Assembly (NCBI RefSeq): GCF_034344865.1
Contig: NZ_CP133774.1
Location: forward strand, 6,572,001 to 6,636,000
Origin: Pseudomonas sp. 10S4
GTDB taxonomy: Bacteria > Pseudomonadota > Gammaproteobacteria > Pseudomonadales > Pseudomonadaceae
DNA: 64,000 nucleotides
Direction of reading: 5' to 3'
The stretch's first letter is position 1. Every line of letters begins with the position of its first letter. Below are positions 47,966 to 56,446 of the stretch, in pieces. The notes beneath the pieces were generated by a model. That model was given only the letters and a program-made list of their open reading frames with translations, searched no databases and was not told the origin of the DNA. The position numbers and the translations under genes were made by a program.

Positions 47966-49068
47966 TCACATCCCCCGGGTTCTGTGGGTAATGACGCCAT
48001 AGGCATAAGGAAGTAAACCCTCCAGCCAGTCTCGTGGGTAGATCTCGACGCTATTCTCCAGTGTCGCGAGGACCCAGTTGGGAAGCCATGACATATCGCG
48101 GTCCGAGAAGTTGACTTCGCCTGCGATCAGCAACGCCAGCGTGGTACGCAGCGAAGACTTGTCCTTCAACAATCGTTCTTGCAGCGCTTGGCAAGCGTCC
48201 GGGTCATCCAGTAACACGCGAAGATCGTTGGGTTTGCTCAGCTTCAGCGAGGCTGGAAGCAGAGCCGATAAGGCCGGTAACGACTCCTTCCAGCGTTTGT
48301 GCACCTCGAGATCAATTCCGACGAAGTCCAGCGCCGGAGGCTCAAGCGGCGCGTGACGGATAACCGTGGGTGTCAGATAGCGCAGGCGAAGGCTCATGAT
48401 GTCCATGAAGAGCCGGTCACTGGCACATAAAGACTCTAGGGCAGCTGCGGTGCGTGGTGTGGTTGATGGAGGTGGGCCGATAATGAACGTCGCATTGCGT
48501 CGGTGGGGCAGGTAATGAATGTCGCCCCAACTGTCGTTCAGGCAGTGGGCGAGCCAAGCCTGGGGCGCAGGGCCGTTGAACGGGTCCAGATTCATGGGGA
48601 CGCCAAAAGCGTTGAATACCACATGACCGAGGGGTTGAGGCGGCTCTTCAATAGTTGGTGGAACCCGTGATCAAACACTATCGGGGCATAACCGCTCTGG
48701 GTGTAGAGGTCGACAATAATGACGTCGTACCGGTCGGGGGTGACGTCCAGGAAGTGCGCGGCATCAGCGACCACGCTGTCAAAGTCGATATGCGCTGCAA
48801 GTCGGTTCCGGTTATCGAGGCTGCGAACTAGTGCGGTCTCGTCCAGATCAACGGCCAACAGATGGGCAACTCTGGTGCTGGCTGCGATCGGCGCCAGCGC
48901 CACACCGTCCGAAAGCCCCAGCATCAGAACCGAGATTCGATCCTTGGACGGGTCCCCCAGGAAACCGGTACAGCCCATATCATCATAATATTGGCCGCAG
49001 AAGATCTGTTCATGTCGAGCAGATTCAGGTCGATCCTTGAAGTCCGGCATGGTGAAAGGCAACTCCAT
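47966..49068 (-). pseudogene. Spermidine-synthase-like transferase of RiPP operon, one-base frameshift
   Basis: The N-terminal frame holds a SpeE/methyltransferase Rossmann core (ISVLMLGLSDGVALAPIAA; LLAVDLDETALVRSL; YDVIIVDLYTQSGYAPIVF). The next frame continues GHVVFNAFGVPMNLDPF and a long unfamiliar C-terminal part (WLPNWVLATLENSVEIYP). An added C in the coding-strand run (48631-48634) restores 368 codons. The fold would transfer a methyl or aminopropyl group from SAM or decarboxylated SAM. It is last in the RiPP operon, so peptide tailoring is likely but unproved. Confidence 0.75.
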
Positions 49069-49097
49069 TTGTAAGAGGCGAGGGGCCGCGAGGCACG

Positions 49098-50402
49098 TCA
49101 GTGCGCAAACGCTTCAGGGTATTTTTCCAGGTAGGCATCATTGAGCTGCGTATCCGGGGAACGCATGAAAGTTTTGAAATCGGGTACCAGAAAGACCAGC
49201 AGAGACAACAGCAGCACCATGACACCCAGCAGCGTGATTGTCAGTGCAACCCCCAGATCGGCGATCAGGGTGTTCATCGCAAAACTGCCCAAGGGGCTGG
49301 CCGCCGCAGACAGAAATGAAACCGTGGCAAAAATCCGGTTGCGATGGAGCTTGGGCGTCGCCAGTAGCCTCACTGCTGAGGTGGGGATGTTGATCAACAT
49401 CAGGCCTACGCCGCCGCAGAAAAAGGCCGCGGGTACGATGAACGACGATGAAACGGTGCCGACCACCACCAGATTGCACCCCAGTAATGCAAAACCTGCG
49501 GACACACACATGTCACGGGGAACCCGGTCGGATAGCCAGCCGATGATCTTGTAACTGCCCGCCAGAATGCCCAGCCCGAAGCACGAATCCAGAAGACCGA
49601 TGTAGGTGACCGGGTACTGAATGACGTCCTTTACGTACAGGGGGATCAGGATGGTGAAGAACGGAAACAGGGCAAAGTTGATCAGCATTGCAATGATGGC
49701 CAGGTAAAATTCGACCTTCACTCCGTAAACCACTTTGAAGCCGGAATAGATCATGCTGAAGCCGCTGGCACACGGGGCTTTTTCGCCTTGGCCAGTGGCG
49801 CCGATGTGGCTCGGGATAGTCGCGATCAACGCCCCGGCGATGAGAATCGCAAAAAAATCGGCAGCAAAGGCGAACGTGATACCGAACCCGTAAATCAACC
49901 CGCTGGCCAGTACCGGCCCCAGCAGAATAGAAAAGGACGACATCACGCTTTTGGTCCGAAAGGCCAGGGAGACTTTATCGTCGTCTGCGAACAAAGGAAT
50001 GATCGACGCCTGGAGAGGGTCGCGCACACCGACAATCGCACTGCTGATCATCATCAGCGCGCCCACCGTCCAGGGATTGAACGACCCCGTGGCGGACAGC
50101 ACCACCATCAACAGCGCTGTCAGCAGGCTGATCCATGAGGCCAGCTTGATGATCAGGATTTTGTTGTACTTGTCCCCCAGCCATCCCAACAGGGGTTTGG
50201 CTAACACCTCCGCCGCAATGGAACAGGCAATCATGTTGGCGAAGTACAGCGCAGAGCCGGTTTCCTGCAAGGCCCACCAGGCCACCGCCAGTTGATTGCA
50301 CCGTCCACCCAGAACCATAAGCAAAAAGCTGAATTGCACTTTCAGTAGACGCCGGTCGATGCCGGGAAAGCCCCACGTGATGCCTGAAAAATTTGCACTC
50401 AT
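49098..50402 (-). CDS. MFS transporter of RiPP operon, probable peptide exporter
   Basis: The start at 50402 (MSANFSGITWGFPGIDRRLLKVQFSFLLMVLGG) is preceded by AAAGG and gives 434 residues with about 12 membrane segments. The pattern (KPLLGWLGDKYNKILIIKLASWISLL) is that of MFS_3/enterobactin-exporter-like efflux proteins. Inside the RiPP operon it is the only transporter, so it probably exports the mature product or gives self-immunity. No ABC exporter or leader peptidase is seen. Confidence 0.86.
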   Translation of the reverse strand: MSANFSGITWGFPGIDRRLLKVQFSFLLMVLGGRCNQLAVAWWALQETGSALYFANMIACSIAAEVLAKPLLGWLGDKYNKILIIKLASWISLLTALLMVVLSATGSFNPWTVGALMMISSAIVGVRDPLQASIIPLFADDDKVSLAFRTKSVMSSFSILLGPVLASGLIYGFGITFAFAADFFAILIAGALIATIPSHIGATGQGEKAPCASGFSMIYSGFKVVYGVKVEFYLAIIAMLINFALFPFFTILIPLYVKDVIQYPVTYIGLLDSCFGLGILAGSYKIIGWLSDRVPRDMCVSAGFALLGCNLVVVGTVSSSFIVPAAFFCGGVGLMLINIPTSAVRLLATPKLHRNRIFATVSFLSAAASPLGSFAMNTLIADLGVALTITLLGVMVLLLSLLVFLVPDFKTFMRSPDTQLNDAYLEKYPEAFAH

Positions 50403-50448
50403 TGACGTACCTTTGATCCAGATAGGGCTACTGCGCAAGCCGGGGCGT

Positions 50449-51584
50449 TCAAGAAACGACGGGGTGACGGTCATCAGGGTAGATCGCCAGATATTGCTCG
50501 ATCCCACCCTCAAGGCTATAGAGTTCCGCATCCTGGTTGACGCTGCGAACGGCCAGTAGGGCTGCCTTGCTTCTGACGCCGGATTTGCAATAGAAAACGA
50601 TACGGCGGGTGGTATCGAGCTCTTCCTGGCGCTTGATGATGTCTTTGAGCGGAATCAGTCCGCCGCCCAGAGAACCTTGTTGATGCTCGCTGAGGTCGCG
50701 CACATCGACCAATTGAAATGGCGCGTGTGTCGCTATCCAGTCATGCAGTGTGTCGGGTGACAACCAGTCGCTGTCGCGCCACGCCGGTGTGGTTGCGGCG
50801 CCAAGCGTGCTCGCAGGGGACCTGCTCCGTGTTTTTTTGTTGACGCTCAACAGGTGGAAAGTGTTGTCCAGGCCGTCGATAGACAACAATTGCCCGCTTA
50901 ATGGCGCACCGGCACGGAGGATGAGCTTGAGTACTTCATTGGCCTGAAAGCAACCGAGCAAGCCAGGTATGACGCCCAGAACTCCCGCTTCCGAACAGTT
51001 CTGTGTCAAGTGCGGTGGCGGTGGTGTTTCGAACAGATCACGGAAACACGGCCCCCGCTGTTGGGTGTGTCGGTCGTAATAATTAAAGACCGATACCTGC
51101 CCCTCGAACTGACTGATCGAGGCATAGACCATCGGTTTTTCGCATTCGATACACGCGTCACTGATGAGGTATTTGGCGCTGAAGTTATCAGTGGCGTCGA
51201 CGATGATGTCGTATTCCGCCAGCAGCGACAGGACATTGTCCGGGTTCAGCGTCGTGGCAACGGTGTGGACGACGATATCGGGGTTCATCTGGTGAATGCG
51301 GCGCTTGGCTGCCGACACTTTCAGCTCGCCTACATCGCCCATCGAATAGAGAATTTGTCGGTGCAGATTGCTCACGTCGACGATGTCGTTATCAATGATG
51401 CCTAGCGTCCCGACGCCAGCACCGGCCAGGTACAGGAGTACCGGGCAGCCCAGCCCCCGGCTCCGACCACCAGCACTTTGCTGTCTTTGAGGCGCTGCTG
51501 CCCCTCTGCGCCGACCTCGCTGAGGATGATCTGGCGGGCGTAACGGGATGTGTCCGTCTTCAGGTTGCATTGCATGTCAGCCAC
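50449..51584 (-). pseudogene. ThiF/MoeB-type adenylyltransferase fused to rhodanese domain, one-base frameshift
   Basis: The first frame reads [31 protein letters not shown]. The next reads [37 protein letters not shown]. One C added to the run 51454-51458 joins them into 379 codons. The protein would adenylate the C-terminal glycine of the ThiS-like partner and transfer sulfur from its rhodanese domain (FYCKSGVRSK active loop). A zinc Cys pair usual in MoeB is altered (CFRD where CxxC is expected). It overlaps the carrier gene by 8 bp. Confidence 0.83.
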
Positions 51585-51849
51585 CTGCCACTGCGTTGAT
51601 CAGAACCAATTGCGCGTTACTTTCCAGGGGACAACGGCGGTCATGCTCACTGGTCACGGGCATGCCATTGACGAACAACCCCACGAAGGGCAGCGGGTAC
51701 AGGTCCTCAGAGAAGACCGGGCCAATCAGGTCGGGAAACCGTGCGGTCAGGTTGTTCAGCACATCGCTGACACACAAGCCCTCAGTGGCGTGTGTTTTAT
51801 GCTGATGGGTATACGTCATGAATTGCCGGGGAAAGTGTACGACTGCCAT
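51577..51849 (-). CDS. ThiS/MoaD-like sulfur carrier protein ending in GG
   Basis: The 90-residue protein has a ubiquitin-like pattern ([20 protein letters not shown] ... [18 protein letters not shown]). It ends in VLINAVAGG, the di-glycine tail that is adenylated and converted to a thiocarboxylate. It lies between the HExxH gene and the ThiF-rhodanese gene, 3 bp after the former. The context implies that it supplies sulfide to YcaO/TfuA rather than to thiamine or molybdopterin synthesis. No thi or moa genes are nearby. Confidence 0.85.
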   Translation of the reverse strand: MAVVHFPRQFMTYTHQHKTHATEGLCVSDVLNNLTARFPDLIGPVFSEDLYPLPFVGLFVNGMPVTSEHDRRCPLESNAQLVLINAVAGG

Positions 51850-51852
51850 GGG

Positions 51853-52623
51853 TCATCCTTGAACGGCGTCAGTTGTCAGTTCGCTGGAAAACGCATCCAG
51901 CCGGGAGGTGATCAGTTTTCCGATGTCGGACAGTTCGGCCGAAGCCTGGAGAGTGGCCAGGCTTTTGAGGAAATACTGGTGCAAGTAGTCGAGTCGCTCG
52001 GGACGAGCTCGCGCGGAACCGCTGGCTAGCAACCGCTGGTGGTAGTTAACGGCGCTGACGGCAAAAAGACACGCCAGCAAAACACCCCGGGGGTTCTTGC
52101 CACCGGTGCCCGACGGCAGTATGTAGTTGTTCGAACTGTCCTTGAGCTGGAAGTCGTAAATCTCGGCGATCAAACTGCACCAGATATGGGACAGTTCATG
52201 CACCAGTAACTCTTCAAGGTCCGTCATGCTGGTAAACGCGTCTTCGCCCAGAAACATTTGTTGTGGCAGCACGGGATTGGTCAGGCTGACTTGCTCAGTC
52301 AGCAACTTATATATTTTAACCGGCAAGTCCAATAACCCGGCCCATTCCGGCAGCAAGGCTTTGAGGTTGCTCTTCGCTTCGGCCACCATGAACAGCTCGG
52401 CATGACCGAGCATTTGATGGGGTGGAAACTCGGGGGCACCTTCGACGTGCCGGTTATACAGGGCGGTGGCAAAGTCTGGTTTTAAATAGGCGGTTAACGG
52501 TAACTCGCCGCCCTCGATATTTTTACGAACAACCGCAACGAGTGTTAAAAGTTTTATGCTGTTGAACATCGGATGCACAAAGGGCAAGCCGTTTATTTCA
52601 CACAGTATCTCTGAGGGCGACAT
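51853..52623 (-). CDS. HExxH-motif protein of RiPP operon
   Basis: The 256-residue protein carries HELSH at residues 142-146 within LEELLVHELSHIWCSLIAE, a zincin-like or iron-binding HExxH helix. Two groups could fit: putative RiPP-modifying HExxH proteins, including the alpha-ketoglutarate-dependent HExxH peptide beta-hydroxylases, and small metallopeptidases that could remove the leader. N-terminal and C-terminal parts are not recognised. It overlaps tfuA by 26 bp and is therefore co-translated with it. Confidence 0.7.
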   Translation of the reverse strand: MSPSEILCEINGLPFVHPMFNSIKLLTLVAVVRKNIEGGELPLTAYLKPDFATALYNRHVEGAPEFPPHQMLGHAELFMVAEAKSNLKALLPEWAGLLDLPVKIYKLLTEQVSLTNPVLPQQMFLGEDAFTSMTDLEELLVHELSHIWCSLIAEIYDFQLKDSSNNYILPSGTGGKNPRGVLLACLFAVSAVNYHQRLLASGSARARPERLDYLHQYFLKSLATLQASAELSDIGKLITSRLDAFSSELTTDAVQG

Positions 52624-53287
52624 TCTGTTTTACCGTCCATGGTTGCAATTTGAGAAAGTCGATCAAGTCCAGGCTCTTAATTCTGTAGGCAGAAAAGTTG
52701 GCCAGGGCACTGTCTATTTGTTTTTCCGCGATAGGGAGTGCCAGCAAGACCTCTTTCAAACAACTTAGTGTTCGATGGCCGTACCACATGTTTTTCAGGT
52801 AGTGAAGGACGTGTTGTTCTTGTGCCGGCGTAATGACCTGTTCCGTCGCCCACTGTCTTAAAAATTGCCTGATATGAATAAGTGGTTCGCTAAGTGACAG
52901 AAAAGGCTCTTGTGCTTGATGTACCAGGGTTACTTCGTCGTCGGACATGTCCGGATCGCTGGCGAATTGTCGATACACTTCGCCAAAACCTGTCATTCCC
53001 AGCGAATCCATTTCACAGGCGCGAATCGCCCCCATTGACGACAATCCCCAGATGCGCCAACCCGCGCCCAGGGCGTCGAGTATCTCGGCATGGCCGACGG
53101 CAGGATGTGCATGGAACACGCCATCGACAATGGCGAGGTTCGAAGGGGGATATTGCGCCACCAGCCGTTCGATATCGCCGCGTTTGACGGGTGGGTGGAT
53201 CACCACACCGCCCAGTAATTGACTGTCTATTCCTTGCAGGGAGGGACCCGCAAACAGCGTGCAGGCTTCAAGCGCTTTGTTTGACAT
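52598..53287 (-). CDS. tfuA: TfuA-like protein (YcaO partner in thioamidation)
   Basis: The 229-residue protein has the family marks LFAGPSLQGID (start), AIVDGVFHAHPAVGHAEILDAL and the core GLSSMGAIRACEMDSLGMTGFGEVYRQF, followed by DDEVTLVH. TfuA proteins accompany YcaO in trifolitoxin-type, thioviridamide-like and methanogen McrA thioamidation, where TfuA is thought to deliver sulfide. It overlaps the ycaO gene by 20 bp. Confidence 0.92.
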   Translation of the reverse strand: MSNKALEACTLFAGPSLQGIDSQLLGGVVIHPPVKRGDIERLVAQYPPSNLAIVDGVFHAHPAVGHAEILDALGAGWRIWGLSSMGAIRACEMDSLGMTGFGEVYRQFASDPDMSDDEVTLVHQAQEPFLSLSEPLIHIRQFLRQWATEQVITPAQEQHVLHYLKNMWYGHRTLSCLKEVLLALPIAEKQIDSALANFSAYRIKSLDLIDFLKLQPWTVKQNVALRDTV

Positions 53288-54485
53288 ACGTACTTAACCT
53301 CGGACCGACCCTTTTCAAACCGGGTTCAAAGGCTTCAAGCCCCGGAATAATAATTCTGACCACCGTGATGTCGTCCGACGCTTTGCTGAGCAAGACCCTT
53401 AGCACCGTACTGAGCCCGACGCGCTGCAACCGCTCGATGAGCAACTCCCAGGCCGATTCGATCGTGGGGATTGCGGCGTCCTGGCAGTCGATGGCGGAGT
53501 AATCGATCATCTGGTCCCGGGAGGTCGCCACGGTACGCAAGCGTGCGATAGCTTGAAGTTCGGCCGAACGGCCCTTTTTCTCGAAGTATTTGACACGCTC
53601 GATGATGTCGTCACGGCCGCCGTGTATGTGGCTCAAACGGCTTTGGGCCGCCTCGCAGATGGCGCGGATCAAGGCGATTTCCTTGATGGGATGCAACCCT
53701 GAACCGGTGGCCACGGAGATGGGCGCCTGGGAAGACTCTTCCATGATAAAAGCCTGAAAGTAGGCCAGGCCAAAACAGTTCTCGGTATAACGAACCGACA
53801 GGCTCAACCCCGCGGCATTGATTCTATTGATCAGGCTGTCGATTTCTGCGCTGTAACGGTCCAGATTGACGAGGCAGGAGCAGTCATGCAGGTGATTGAA
53901 CGCTTGAACATCGCGCTCGATGAGTTCGCAAACAGCGTGTACCGAGGCTTCCACCAGGTCATTGCCGGAAGCCAGGCCACTGGAGCTTTCCCCGAAGAGT
54001 TGTTGCCCGGGGTTCTCCGGGTAGGGAATGAACACCAGTTCGGCAGGTGCAAGGACCTTTTGCTTGCGCAATACATCTTCAGCTTCGACGGCCATGATGA
54101 GCGAATCGGCCTTGGCAGCGAAGCCATACAGCATGCAGAACTGATTGAACGCGATTCGTCCTTCGTGGCTTTCGGTGAGTTGCTTCGGCGTGCTCTTTAC
54201 CAGTTCCAGTTGCGCCGTGTTGTATTGCGCAAGGCTGAACTCAATGGCTTCCATGTACGCGCCGATCTTGGCTTCTGCTGGCCGAAGGCCTTTACCCGCA
54301 TTAACGCACAGCGAACCCTTCAATGCATCGGGTCGTATACTGGCAAACACCGGAATACCAATACGGTCCAGCCAGGTGGTATCGGTCACTCGGGTAATGC
54401 CCAAGCGAGGGGCAATATCGTTGACGATAATTTTTAATGTTTCTTCGGCACTGCGGCGACGAAGGCTCGAACTAAGCCTTTGCAT
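53268..54485 (-). CDS. YcaO-domain peptide-modifying enzyme
   Basis: The 405-residue protein has AAGGTGA upstream of its ATG. YcaO ATP-binding features are clear: GAYMEAIEFSLAQYN, SGNDLVEASVHAVCELIERDVQA and ALIRAICEAAQSRLSHIHGGRDD. YcaO enzymes phosphorylate a backbone amide with ATP, allowing attack by Cys/Ser/Thr (azolines), external amine (amidine) or sulfide (thioamide). With TfuA and a sulfur relay in the operon, and no cysteine in the precursor, thioamide formation is the best guess. It follows the precursor gene and an intervening terminator. Confidence 0.92.
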   Translation of the reverse strand: MQRLSSSLRRRSAEETLKIIVNDIAPRLGITRVTDTTWLDRIGIPVFASIRPDALKGSLCVNAGKGLRPAEAKIGAYMEAIEFSLAQYNTAQLELVKSTPKQLTESHEGRIAFNQFCMLYGFAAKADSLIMAVEAEDVLRKQKVLAPAELVFIPYPENPGQQLFGESSSGLASGNDLVEASVHAVCELIERDVQAFNHLHDCSCLVNLDRYSAEIDSLINRINAAGLSLSVRYTENCFGLAYFQAFIMEESSQAPISVATGSGLHPIKEIALIRAICEAAQSRLSHIHGGRDDIIERVKYFEKKGRSAELQAIARLRTVATSRDQMIDYSAIDCQDAAIPTIESAWELLIERLQRVGLSTVLRVLLSKASDDITVVRIIIPGLEAFEPGLKRVGPRLSTYVKQSA

Positions 54486-54541
54486 ATTGGGTCACCTTTT
54501 AGTGATGAAAGATTTAAAACAAGCATCATGTTCGACACAAT

Positions 54542-54577
54542 AAAAAACGGGAGGGAATTAATTCCCTCCCGTTTTTT
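54542..54577 (-). terminator. Attenuator-type terminator between precursor and ycaO
   Basis: AAAAAACGGGAGGGAATTAA and its complement TTAATTCCCTCCCGTTTTTT form a near-perfect stem with T-run directly at the precursor stop. Partial read-through would make much precursor and little enzyme, as is common in RiPP operons. Confidence 0.88.
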
Positions 54578-54753
54578 CAGGCTGCGATTTTTACGTCTTC
54601 AGCCAGAGCCAGCGTCAACACGTTGTTGTTTGACTGATGTGCCACAAAACCGGCGTGCATCAGGCTTTCATCGTTCAGAATGACGGAGAATTTTTCCGCA
54701 GTTTCTGTGTCCAGTTCAAGCTCGAAGGTTACATCATTAACTAGAGAGTCCAT
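54577..54753 (-). CDS. Candidate RiPP precursor peptide (58 residues)
   Basis: An ATG at 54753 with AGGA eight bases upstream opens 58 codons (MDSLVNDVTFELELDTETAE, ending AEDVKIAA). The N-terminal half is acidic and leader-like (FELELDTETAEKFSVILND). The C-terminal half is richer in Ala, Asn, Val and Leu (AGFVAHQSNNNVLTLALAED). There is no Cys and no GG site. Position at the head of a YcaO/TfuA operon, with its own terminator, makes it the likely substrate. It is distinct from precursors I know, so the modification site is unknown. Confidence 0.75.
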   Translation of the reverse strand: MDSLVNDVTFELELDTETAEKFSVILNDESLMHAGFVAHQSNNNVLTLALAEDVKIAA

Positions 54754-55070
54754 ATTCTTAGTCCTGTCCGTAGTATTGCGTTTAAGAAAGTTTGTTGCGC
54801 AACACCTATAAGTTTTGGCAGATCATAGAGCTAATGTCAAACCAATATTTACTGGCTTAATATTGTTGCGTATTTATATCTCTGCGAAGTGTCGTCAAGT
54901 TACTTTAAACATTGATCACAAAAGACTTGTGCACTCCAGGCACAAATAGCAATGACACATGCGGTAGCGGGATTGGTCCATCGATTGAATGAGCTCAGCA
55001 GTTTTTAAATTTCTAGCCGGTGTAATGAGACTGGTGAAGTGGTGCGGCTTTTGTACAATCGCCAGCGCAA
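54754..55070 (-). promoter_or_regulatory. AT-rich upstream region of the RiPP operon with palindrome
   Basis: The region is clearly AT-rich. A 12-bp perfect palindrome TGTTGCGCAACA (54793-54804) lies 40 bases upstream of the precursor start, and a half copy GTTGCGTA lies near 54865. On the minus strand TTGACA occurs at 54840-54835, but no -10 at 17 bases is evident. A regulator binding site is likely; no regulator gene is in the operon. Confidence 0.5.
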
Positions 55071-56240
55071 TTGAGCGAAAGGAGCTGCAATCGTGATGGC
55101 CGCCCTGTCACCGTCGAACCTCGGCTGATAAAACGTGCCGCTATCACCGAGAAATTGCCTTACGTCGGGCTGCTGGTCTCCACCATGACCGGTTTTATCG
55201 CCATCCTCACAGAAACGCGTTGCGGAGCATCTGAAAGACAGCGCAATGCCGAGTTGATGTGGCTAACTGGGCATTTAGCTCCGGACTTCAAAACCATTGC
55301 TGACTTTCGCAAGGACAACGGCAAAGCCGTCCGCAGCATCTGCCGGCAATTCGTAGTTCGCTGCCGTAACCTCAACCTCTTCTCACAATCGATCGATCAC
55401 CATCGACGGCAGCAAATTCAAAGCCGTCAACAACCGTGACCGTAACTTCACCCAAGGTGACGTGAAGGCACGCATGCAGCAGATCGAACAAAGTATTGAT
55501 CGCTATCTTGCGGCGATGGATTCGGCGGATCGGGCAACGTCCGAAGTGGCCGAGGCCAAAGCAGAGCGGCTGAAAGAGAAAATAGAAACCCTGAAACAGC
55601 AGGTGCAGAAACTCAAGGAAATCGAGGCGCAGCTACACGAAAGTCCGGACCGACAAACCTCTCTCACCGATCCAGATGCACGTTCAATGGCACTAGCGGC
55701 CGAGGTACCGGAACGGTTGGTTATAACGTACAAATAGCCGTTGACGACAAACACCATCTGATCATCGCCCATGAGGTGACCAACATTGGTAATGACCGGG
55801 CGCAACTGAGCAATATGGCGAACCTGACGCGCGAAGAGATCGGGGTTGAATCGTTGACGGTGGTAGCCGACCGAGGCTATTACAAGGGCATGGAAATCCT
55901 TGCCTGCGAGCAAGCCGGAATTACTACCTTCGTACCGAAACCACTGACATCCAGCAGCAAAGTTGAAGGTCGATTCGGCAAGCAGGACTTCATCTACGTC
56001 GCTGCGTCGGAGGAGTATCGGTGCCCTGCGGGACAGTTACTAACCAGACGACATTCGACGGTGGAAGACGGGATGCTACTGCACTGTTATTGGTTCTCGG
56101 GCTGCCAGTCCTGCTTAATGCAGAAGCAATGTACGACGGGTAAGGAGCGGCGACTGAAACGCTGGGAACATGAGGCTGTAGTCGATGCGATGGAGGTTCG
56201 GCTGAGCGCCTGTGGGATAGCGGTGGCGCTTAGGCCCTGA
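55071..56240 (+). mobile_element. Decayed IS1182-family transposase
   Basis: Fragments in several frames match IS1182-type transposases: ELMWLTGHLAPDFKTIADFRKDNGKAVRSICRQFV, then KARMQQIEQSIDRYLAAMDSAD, then NMANLTREEIGVESLTVVADRGYYKGMEI. The N-terminus is degenerate and the C-terminal part after CTTGKERRLKRWEHEAVVDAMEVRL is missing. Frames break near 55395 and 55695. The element is inactive. It lies just upstream of the RiPP operon and hints at past mobility of this region. Confidence 0.85.
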
Positions 56241-56261
56241 ATGTCTGCTTCTGGCCGAGGC

Positions 56262-56341
56262 TGTGTAAAAACGTTTTTGAGCGTGACAGGTACTCAAAAT
56301 AGACGCGCACACTTCAATTTTGGCGACGCGTTTTTACACAC
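56262..56341. mobile_element. MITE-like element, short copy
   Basis: This 80-bp unit has terminal inverted repeats TGTGTAAAAACG and CGTTTTTACACA. Its inner arms (TTTTTGAGCG and CTTCAATTTTGGCGA) are the same as in the longer copy at 57801-57952, in the opposite orientation, with about 72 bp of the middle deleted. It has no coding capacity. Confidence 0.78.
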
Positions 56342-56446
56342 TTTGGGCCGTTTTCTGCCCCTCGTGACAGGCCGAAATCGGCCAGAAGCGGTCAGTCATT
56401 TGTCTAAAAGATTGCGGCAGTGAAACGGGATAATTACACCTGCTTT

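Noticed and set aside
54835..54840. TTGACA as the -35 of a RiPP operon promoter
   Set aside because: No acceptable -10 lies at 16-18 bases, so it is not called as a promoter on its own.
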